Shown one piece after another: positions 32,630 to 38,047 of a DNA stretch of 38,047 nt. Source of the stretch: Pseudanabaena sp. M53BS1SP1A06MG (lineage in GTDB: Bacteria; Cyanobacteriota; Cyanobacteriia; Pseudanabaenales; Pseudanabaenaceae); assembly GCA_020404105.1 (NCBI GenBank), contig JADBWH010000135.1, forward strand, positions 1-38,047. The letters run 5' to 3'. Numbering within the stretch: position 1 is the stretch's first letter; the number at the start of each line of letters is the position of its first letter. The notes under the pieces were generated by a model, which worked only from the letters and a program-made list of their open reading frames with translations, was not told the origin of the DNA and did not search any database. Position numbers and translations under genes: made by a program.

Positions 32630-35068
32630 CTACTTTAGGGCAATCTCTTTTGATTCTTCGGACGACTCTGCCAATGGTTCCGCAGATTCATTTGGTTTAC
32701 ATTTATCAGTCTTGCAAAGATGATCAGGTAAGGCTGAGCCTGAGGGATCAAGCTTTTCAGCAAGATGGGGATATTTAATTCTGCCGTGGTTTCGTTCCTG
32801 CCAAACTTTAATGAATACAGGTGCAATGCGGTCTAAGTCTTCCCAACTTAGGGAACAGTCCTTGAGTTGTCCATCATCCCACCTTGCTTTAAAGATCCGC
32901 ATCAGCAAACTTTTGGCGGCTTCCAATGTTGTTTCTGTTCCCAGGGATCTTAAAGCTGCCTCACAGGCATCTGCCAACATTACAATGCCAGTCTCGCGGG
33001 ATTGGGGAATAGGACCTGCATAGCGAAACTCTGACTCAATGGTATAGTTCGATCGCTTCTGAGCTTGACAATAAAAATAGGAAATGGTGATTGTGCCCTG
33101 GTGTTCAGGGATAAATGCCTGCAACATTTCAGGAAGATGATATTTCTGGGCTAATTTGATGCCACCTGATACATGCTCTTTCACAATTTGGGCACTGAGC
33201 CAAGGATCATTCAGAATATCGTGGGGATTGGTCTGTCCCATTTGATTTTCGATAAAATACTCAGGCTTGAGGGTTTTGCCAATATCGTGATAGAGGGTTC
33301 CTGTTCGTACCAAAGTTGTATCAGCACCTAGTTCACGGGCGGCTGCTTCGGCAAGATTAGCCACAAATAGCGTATGCTGAAATGTGCCAGGGGTTTCTGT
33401 GACTAAACGCCGAAGCAGGGGACGATCAAGGTTTGCTAGCTCGGCGAGACGGAATGGCGTCAATGCATAAGAAATATGCTCTAGATAAGGGATTGCACCT
33501 AAAGCAGCGATCGCAGAAATCAGTCCACCAGATGCATATTTCAGTGCGGTAATCAAAATGAGAACAGGTGGAGTTGCGCCTCCTACAATGGCGATCGCCA
33601 TATATACTGCTGCTTGGACAACAGCAACTAATAATCCTGTTGCCGCAAGGTGTGAGCGCGTGAGAGGTCGATCAGTAATGGTCGCAGCAATTATCGCACC
33701 GATTAATACAGGAGATAGGGCTAGTAGATCGGTACTAATAGCAATTCCTAGTAATACCGAGGTCATGGAGGTAATTAGTAATGCCAACCTCGAACTGTAA
33801 AAACTACCAATGATTAGTCCCATACTTGCCAATGGCACAAAGAAAAACATATGGGGAGCCATTAGCACTGCTGCAAGTGCATTACCAACACAAACGATGC
33901 CAAGGGTTACAAAATCTTTAATATGTAATTTAACTTTGAGGAAATATTGCCATCGTCGATGGGCATAACCAAGAATAGCAAAGGCGATCGCAGTAGAACC
34001 AATCATCAAGAATACGCCCATTAAATTGACCTGCCTTTGGGTCATTTTGAGTTCATCTAAAATGACAAATTGTCGCTCCGTAATTTTTTCGCCCCCTTTA
34101 ACGATCAGGTCACCTGCTTTGAGGTAAATCTTCTGAGTCTGAACTGATTCTGAGGCTTTGATCGCCCTTTGAGTCGTACCCACATAGTCAATAGTCAGAT
34201 TTGGCTGTACAGTCGCACTCAGAATTGCGATCGCCATAGCCCGATATTCTTCACTAGTCGGCAGATTTCGGAGGTTGATAATCCTTTGTCTCAACATGCT
34301 ATCGGGTAAGCCGATCACGATTCCTGCGGCTTGCAGGTCAAGTAAACTCTGTCGAATTAATTTCTTGTTATTTTCCCATTCCTCATTAGTCATTTCCAAG
34401 AGGCGATCACGAAACATGGCTGGTCCCTTAGCAGCTTTCTCTTGGGTCATTGCATAGGATCGGCGAATATCGGTAATCCTATTAATCAGATTTTGATAAT
34501 CTGAGGCTGGGGCACTGATTTTATATAGAGATAGTTCAATAATTGCTAAAGCAGCAACATCTTGTTCTTTGTTGACAGCAGATATAGGATTTTGGTTATT
34601 AGAACTATTGGCTAGCCTATAGGCTTTGTCTTGCAATTGCAACCATTCCGTGTCAGACAATCGCCGAAAATAGCGCTGTACCTCATCACTTAAGATTTTG
34701 CGATCAACATAGGGAAGTTTGCCCGAAGATATGCGTAAATCATCACCAACTCGTAACAATTCCTCTAGATGTTTGACGGCATTATTGTCCATCTCAGGAT
34801 TACTACGATAAATTGGTACTACTTGCTGTTTAGCTTGCTCCTGTGCCTGTTTCGTTGCCTCAACATCTGTAGCAGTAAATGTCTTAGGCGATCGCAAATC
34901 TTGGTTAACAAATGTACCAATGGTTAGGCGCGGCTCCGCATAAAAACGAATACTCAGGGTAGAAACAATACAAACAAAGGTAATTCCGATTATCGCTCTA
35001 CTAGACCACTTGCGAGATGGACTATGGGTTTTAGGGAGCGACGATAGTTGATTGGGAATAATTCCCAT
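32630..35068 (-). CDS. 7TM-HD (PgpH-like) membrane phosphodiesterase
   Basis: 812 residues. One N-terminal membrane helix (~24-41), an extracytoplasmic 7TMR-HDED-type domain (~45-345), a block of membrane helices (~350-515), then a cytoplasmic HD domain: TFQHTLFVANLAEAAAREL (~560-578), GTLYHDIGKTLKPEYF (~589-604, the HD pair near 593) and EHVSGGIKLAQ. PgpH of Listeria, with this layout, hydrolyses c-di-AMP, and cyanobacteria make c-di-AMP, so the same activity is likely. The C-terminal tail (~780-812) is acidic and low complexity. Transcribed alone. Confidence 0.9.
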   Translation of the reverse strand: MGIIPNQLSSLPKTHSPSRKWSSRAIIGITFVCIVSTLSIRFYAEPRLTIGTFVNQDLRSPKTFTATDVEATKQAQEQAKQQVVPIYRSNPEMDNNAVKHLEELLRVGDDLRISSGKLPYVDRKILSDEVQRYFRRLSDTEWLQLQDKAYRLANSSNNQNPISAVNKEQDVAALAIIELSLYKISAPASDYQNLINRITDIRRSYAMTQEKAAKGPAMFRDRLLEMTNEEWENNKKLIRQSLLDLQAAGIVIGLPDSMLRQRIINLRNLPTSEEYRAMAIAILSATVQPNLTIDYVGTTQRAIKASESVQTQKIYLKAGDLIVKGGEKITERQFVILDELKMTQRQVNLMGVFLMIGSTAIAFAILGYAHRRWQYFLKVKLHIKDFVTLGIVCVGNALAAVLMAPHMFFFVPLASMGLIIGSFYSSRLALLITSMTSVLLGIAISTDLLALSPVLIGAIIAATITDRPLTRSHLAATGLLVAVVQAAVYMAIAIVGGATPPVLILITALKYASGGLISAIAALGAIPYLEHISYALTPFRLAELANLDRPLLRRLVTETPGTFQHTLFVANLAEAAARELGADTTLVRTGTLYHDIGKTLKPEYFIENQMGQTNPHDILNDPWLSAQIVKEHVSGGIKLAQKYHLPEMLQAFIPEHQGTITISYFYCQAQKRSNYTIESEFRYAGPIPQSRETGIVMLADACEAALRSLGTETTLEAAKSLLMRIFKARWDDGQLKDCSLSWEDLDRIAPVFIKVWQERNHGRIKYPHLAEKLDPSGSALPDHLCKTDKCKPNESAEPLAESSEESKEIALK

Positions 35069-35551
35069 AGTTTAATTACTCTAGTAAAAGATGATTTGCT
35101 AAAAATAAAGTCAACAAATGCAGCAATGTTTACAATCTGAGGCTGGAAGTTTCAGAAGATGCAGAGACTAGATCTAGATTTACCAGATTTCTATCAAAAA
35201 ATACAAAAAATCTGCTTTTCGTTTTTTTGATGTGGCTATAACTATCTTAAATGATTTTGTAATAGACAGACTTTTGAGAGTATAGCCATTAACAAATCTC
35301 AAAAAATTGTGGTTAATTTAGGGTAAGGGACAAGTTATTAGTTAGAGTAACTATGACTCAGGAAAATATTGCAGTTTTCCAATGATTGCGTACTCATTTG
35401 AAAGCAAATAACATTCAATATCCTGCCTATTGAGTCTTTGAAATGTAATTGTGTTGAGGGCGCGAAGCGTCCGCAACACAATTACTAAAAAATTAATTTG
35501 CAGCACTGTCGAGTTTGCTTTTTGCCATAGTTGAAATAAAAACTTCAATAA
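35069..35551. other. Spacer with repeats C4 and D3
   Basis: 483 bp between the 7TM-HD gene start and the 3' end of rnpB. It contains a degenerate family D piece (35371-35406, ending TACTCATTTGAAAGC) and a family C copy in reverse orientation (35440-35510). The rest (35069-35370) is AT-rich and must hold the promoter of the 7TM-HD gene; I see no gene. Confidence 0.5.
35440..35510. repeat. Family C palindromic repeat, copy C4 (reverse)
   Basis: The T-run and TGCTGC flank are at the right end, on the complementary strand, so the element is inverted relative to C1-C3. The stem GTAATTGTGTTG with its complement spans 35446-35486, and the tip GGGCGC-GAA-GCGTCC still reads GAA on the plus strand, so the core is flipped relative to its own flank. 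Confidence 0.75.
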
Positions 35552-36013
35552 AAGAAAGAGCAAGACATAAGCCGGGTTCTGTTTCAGGAGTCTATTCAAC
35601 TACCTTAGCGGTTATCTATCTGGGATACATGTTGCCAAATACCTCATGCGGCACACACTTAAAATGTGATCGCTCAGCTTTCACCAAACAATCACCTTAA
35701 GCAACGGACTTAAGAGCAATTTGAAGATCGATACTCCTAAATCCTCTCGCCTTGCTTCCAACTGGGGTTTACCGAGCCAGAGCCTCACGACTCTGCTGGT
35801 GCGCTCTTAACACACCTTTGCACCCTTACCCATTAGAAATTCGCTTCGCGAATTTCTAATGGGCGGTATCTTTCTGTGGCACTATCCTCACGATCACTCG
35901 CACTGGGAATTATCCAGCAGTCTGATCTTCATGGAAGCCCGGACTTTCCTCAAAACCTAAACCCAAAACGAATTTTGAGATAAATTTCGCAACCGCACGC
36001 TTACTCTTTCTTA
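35552..36013 (-). ncRNA. rnpB: RNase P RNA, bacterial type A
   Basis: Catalytic RNA that removes 5' leaders from pre-tRNA. On the minus strand: CR-I as GAGGAAAGTCCGGGCTTCC (complement of 35932-35950), the P12 hairpin, GGTAAGGGTGCAAAGG, GAGCGCACCAGCAG, and the 3' conserved ACAGAACCCGGCTTATG (complement of 35565-35581). AAGAAAGAG near the 5' end pairs with CTCTTTCTT at the 3' end to form P1, which defines both ends within a few bases; a short T-rich run follows. TATAAT at 36024-36019 fits a start near 36012. About 460 nt, long for a cyanobacterium mainly because of an extended P12. Confidence 0.93.
35829..35863 (-). repeat. Perfect palindrome forming helix P12 of RNase P RNA
   Basis: 16-bp perfect arms CCCATTAGAAATTCGC (35829-35844) and its complement (35848-35863), loop GAA in the RNA. 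The same GC-GAA-GC tip occurs in the intergenic hairpin at 27643-27689 and in family C. P12 is a variable, dispensable helix, known to accept repeat insertions in heterocystous cyanobacteria. Confidence 0.75.
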
Positions 36014-36018
36014 GATAC

Positions 36019-36024
36019 ATTATA
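36019..36024 (-). promoter_or_regulatory. -10 box of rnpB
   Basis: TATAAT read on the minus strand from 36024 to 36019, six to seven bases before the P1-defined 5' end. A matching -35 is not evident; the region where it would lie is within the direct repeat that starts at 36028. Confidence 0.65.
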
Positions 36025-36027
36025 GCG

Positions 36028-36135
36028 ATCACCATAGCATTTCCTTGTCGTAGTCTTGTATCTACACATCGAATAGTCACGTCACAATGGCATTTAGGAA
36101 ATCACCATAGCATTTCCTTGTCGTAGTCTTGTATC
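36028..36135. repeat. 35-bp direct repeat pair with 38-bp spacer
   Basis: Identical 35-mers at 36028-36062 and 36101-36135 (ATCACCATAGCATTTCCTTG and so on) separated by 38 bp. The spacing resembles a two-repeat CRISPR, but the spacer carries words related to the repeat (GGCATTTAGGAAATC), and an inverted partial copy follows (ATATAAGACTGCGAC, 36147-36161). A local duplication of a palindromic repeat is more likely. It lies directly upstream of the rnpB -10 box. Confidence 0.7.
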
Positions 36136-36363
36136 CCCGATCAGAGATATAAGACTGCGACTTCACATGGCGATTTGCATCAACTTAGTGTCAATTTGAT
36201 GTGCTTACGCTCAAAATATCTGTAAATAAAAGAAAAAATAATGTTTATCAAAATTGAATTGTTTTGATAAACTATCTGATTATTCGAGACACCCCTAAAA
36301 TGCTTCAATACAGATTAAATATTTTTTTACATTCTTGGCTCATTGGTGTGAGTGACTAACTAA
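36136..36363. other. Spacer upstream of the SpoIID-like gene
   Basis: Contains the inverted part-copy of the 35-bp repeat and a weak hairpin (GCATCAA near 36177 with TTGATG near 36196). No gene seen; the promoter of the SpoIID-like gene is presumably in its AT-rich right half. Confidence 0.35.
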
Positions 36364-37173
36364 ATGATGAAACACTTCTGCAAAGGGATGTACACGCTAT
36401 TTTTGTGCTTAGCCTTGGTAATTGTTGCTGGTGTATCTCAAGCAGCAGCATCCAACCTTTTAAGGGTTTTGGTGAGAGAAGAAAATAGCTCTAAGATGTC
36501 TGTCGCAGTGACACAACCTGCTACTTTACAAATTGCGGGTCAGGTGAGTCGCCGTCTTGATCCCGGCAAGTGGTACACTTTACCCCTAACATCTGCTTAT
36601 CGTATTACCCCTAGTAACAATGGATTGGTTCAAGTCGGCAGCAATCTCTACCCCGGCGAAATCGAGTTACGCGCTTGGAATAACAAAGCGATCGCAGTTA
36701 ACGTTTTGTCTCTTGAGGAATATCTGCGTAGCGTTGTGCCTAGTGAAATGCCTGCTAGTTGGCACATGGATGCTTTAATGGCACAAGCTGTTGCCGCTCG
36801 TAGTTATGCTGTCAATACTCAGCGCCAGCGCAAATGGGGAGAGGCTCCCTATGATTTAGTCAGTGACACTCGCGATCAGGTATACAAAGGATTTTATCGC
36901 TACGATCCTCAGACTGGACAAGCGATCGCTCTTATTCATAGCCGCAGCGATCAAGCTGTTGCATCCACCGCAGGATATATGCTGAAACCAGGGTTTAAGG
37001 GCTATTACAGGGCCCGTTTACCTCGCAATTGGATAAGCTGGGGTGGAGGTTATATGCCCGTTTCCGATGGTCAGCACCTCGATCAGGAAATGACGCAGCA
37101 AATGGCTCAAAAGGGCTGGAATTGGATGCAAATTTTGGCTTGGTGGTATCGCGATCAACCCATAAAAAACTAA
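36364..37173 (+). CDS. SpoIID/LytB-domain protein, exported
   Basis: A signal peptide of ~28 residues ends at VSQAAAS, so it acts in the periplasm. The core LSLEEYLRSVVPSEMPASWH (116-134), with the conserved Glu128, and ALMAQAVAARSYAV (137-150) is the SpoIID/LytB signature. In SpoIID this family cleaves glycan strands as a lytic transglycosylase on peptide-stripped peptidoglycan, together with amidases. The end, MTQQMAQKGWNWMQILAWWY, matches the family's final helix, but the usual HG.GMSQ.GA motif before it is poorly conserved. 269 residues, shorter than many members. ATG 36364 or 36367 may be used. Ends in a strong terminator. Confidence 0.88.
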   Translation: MMKHFCKGMYTLFLCLALVIVAGVSQAAASNLLRVLVREENSSKMSVAVTQPATLQIAGQVSRRLDPGKWYTLPLTSAYRITPSNNGLVQVGSNLYPGEIELRAWNNKAIAVNVLSLEEYLRSVVPSEMPASWHMDALMAQAVAARSYAVNTQRQRKWGEAPYDLVSDTRDQVYKGFYRYDPQTGQAIALIHSRSDQAVASTAGYMLKPGFKGYYRARLPRNWISWGGGYMPVSDGQHLDQEMTQQMAQKGWNWMQILAWWYRDQPIKN

Positions 37174-37216
37174 AAAACAAAGGCAGCTCTTAAAGCTGCC
37201 TTTGTTTTTTAGTTTT
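37166..37216. terminator. Strong bidirectional rho-independent terminator
   Basis: 23-bp arms 37166-37188 and 37194-37216 with loop CTTAA. The GC core AAAGGCAGCT/AGCTGCCTTT is flanked by A-run and T-run. It overlaps the stop codon of the SpoIID-like gene and ends 38 bp before the next start. Confidence 0.9.
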
Positions 37217-37254
37217 GTGTAAACATAGGTATAGTCTTATATCTGGGCAAACCT

Positions 37255-37539
37255 ATGGCTATTCAAAAATTATCGGAAGTGGAAATTTCTTCAGCGATTG
37301 CCCAATTAGCAGGTTGGGCAGTGGTTGATCATAAACTTCAGAAAAACTTTAAATTTAGTAACTTTGTGGAAGCCTTCGGCTTTATCAGTAAAGTGGCGAT
37401 CACCTCCGAAAAAATGGGACATCATCCTGAACTCTTCAATGTGTACAACAAGGTCAGAATCGATCTGACAACCCATGATGCTGATGGCATAAGCGCTCTT
37501 GATTTTGAACTAGCCCAGAAAATCGATAAGCTCCTCTAA
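37255..37539 (+). CDS. Pterin-4a-carbinolamine dehydratase
   Basis: 94 residues, the family's usual size. The active-site block [20 protein letters not shown] with His56-His57-Pro58, then [20 protein letters not shown] with His74 and Asp83, fits the dehydratase that recycles 4a-hydroxy-tetrahydropterin. In cyanobacteria without phenylalanine hydroxylase the true role is uncertain; some homologs (RbcX-adjacent or acRAF-like) act in Rubisco assembly or carboxysomes. No hydroxylase gene is nearby. Separated from the upstream gene by a terminator, so it has its own promoter. Confidence 0.92.
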   Translation: MAIQKLSEVEISSAIAQLAGWAVVDHKLQKNFKFSNFVEAFGFISKVAITSEKMGHHPELFNVYNKVRIDLTTHDADGISALDFELAQKIDKLL

Positions 37540-37577
37540 AACAATAGAAGATACAATAGCTATGCTGTTTGATCTTC

Positions 37578-37807
37578 TCAATTAGTCACAATACGACAAT
37601 AAATTTCTGTGAGAGGAACTTCGATATTGAGTCGAGTTAATGTGATTTTTGATCGAGGCGATCGCTAATTTGCAATTGCCAAAAATCCCCATTCCCAGAC
37701 TTGAAATTAGTATTAGAATCAAGCGTAGAATAATGCACCATATATGCTTCTGCGTAGCTGATTAATAGATACTCAGCGTAAGTTCTAGATCCCGTCATGC
37801 CCATCAC
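37578..37807 (-). pseudogene. Broken C-terminal fragment, possibly Uma2-family
   Basis: On the minus strand the frame from about 37807 reads MTGSRTYAEYLLISYAEAYM, then FWQLQISDRLDQ, up to TAA at 37637-37639. In the adjacent frame LTRLNIEVPLTEIYCRIVTN completes the tail to TGA at 37578-37580. The order EYLLI...E.Y...W.L...D..D......L.EIY is like the C-terminus of cyanobacterial Uma2-type nuclease-fold proteins. N-terminus and active site are missing and at least one frameshift is present. The family call is tentative. Confidence 0.4.
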
Positions 37808-38047
37808 CTAAACAAGAGAATATTTCTGCCAATGGTTGTTTTTGTACCCAATTTAAGTTCACCAATGCAGCTTTATAATTTTCTTTCTTTCCCTGCTTTT
37901 GTCCCACTGCTTTTTTCGACAAAAAAATTCCCACGTTGGCACTGACATTTTCTAGCATTTGCTCCCGCACCGCTATTTCTATGCCTTCTAGTGTTTTCAA
38001 TTGCTCGGCATCTTTTGCTTCTGCATTCCGATACAAGATTTCCGCTA
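37785..38047 (-). CDS. Partial ORF, possible transposase N-terminal remnant
   Basis: Open to the right edge of the window. It reads AEILYRNAEAKDAEQLKTLE, then a helical EIAVREQMLENVSANVGIFL stretch and a basic KKAVGQKQGKKEN, ending at TAA 37785. The pattern of a helix with LE.IE..VR..ML..V...G.F resembles the N-terminus of ISKra4-type transposases, the same group as the dead fragment at 23308. The final ~25 residues do not fit and the frame ends too early for an intact transposase, so this is probably a fragment. Low certainty on family. Confidence 0.4.
   Translation of the reverse strand, partial: AEILYRNAEAKDAEQLKTLEGIEIAVREQMLENVSANVGIFLSKKAVGQKQGKKENYKAALVNLNWVQKQPLAEIFSCLGDGHDGI

Noticed and set aside
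35515-35700. 61-aa plus-strand frame across the rnpB 3' half
   Set aside because: It lies antisense to conserved RNase P RNA and has no protein features.
36028-36135. Two-repeat CRISPR array
   Set aside because: Only two units, the spacer carries repeat-like words, an inverted part-copy follows and there are no cas genes in the window.

Overview
The window is cyanobacterial chromosome. The evidence is frequent HIP1 octamers (GCGATCGC) in genes and spacers, the purC-bamA-lpxC-fabZ-lpxA order, an Omp85 protein with a Pro/Thr-rich N-terminus, a cyanobacterial-type RNase P RNA, a Mo-dependent nitrogenase C-terminal-like small protein, and a DHH-CBS-nucleotidyltransferase fusion. The order Pseudanabaenales is a guess from overall feel, not something shown by the sequence. 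Most genes are on the minus strand.

Layout. 1-2.4 kb: the 3' end of a transposase, then three small minus-strand genes: an unknown protein, a membrane-anchored single-EF-hand protein and a Mo-nitro_C-like protein. 2.7-8.1 kb: an outer-membrane cluster transcribed leftward (purC, then bamA/omp85, lpxC, fabZ, lpxA), which couples lipid A synthesis to beta-barrel assembly. 8.4 kb: hisI alone on the plus strand. 9-13.6 kb: an RND efflux pair (lipoprotein adaptor, then inner-membrane pump) with no outer-membrane factor. 13.8-20.3 kb: the main accessory region, part of a contractile injection system (eCIS/tCIS-like). It has a sheath, three gp19-fold tube-like genes and a tail-assembly-chaperone-like gene on the minus strand. 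Divergently, a NarL/LuxR response regulator overlaps by 8 bp a DUF4255 (Pvc16-type) cap/terminator gene. No baseplate, spike, ATPase or effector genes are present, so the machine must be completed elsewhere if it works. 20.6-38 kb: housekeeping genes interrupted by repeats: DHH-CBS-tRNA nucleotidyltransferase, an IS remnant, a zinc-ribbon PP2C phosphatase, class I fructose-bisphosphatase, a class V aminotransferase, a 1405-residue SNF2 helicase, a PgpH-like 7TM-HD phosphodiesterase, rnpB, a SpoIID/LytB-like protein, pterin carbinolamine dehydratase and degraded fragments at the right edge.

The spacers hold at least four families of short palindromic repeats (called A to D here) plus single-copy perfect hairpins. 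Family A (four copies, about 104 bp, ends TAAGTAGCT/AGCTACTTA) has conserved ends around a replaceable palindromic core, and one copy supplies the stop codon of the RND pump. Family B is a TA-flanked MITE just upstream of a tube gene. Family C has four copies, two of them in the injection-system region. Many of these unrelated palindromes share a GAA or GTA triloop at the tip, including a hairpin that forms helix P12 of the RNase P RNA.

No tRNA, rRNA or convincing CRISPR array was seen. All family assignments come from reading the sequence, without database searches.
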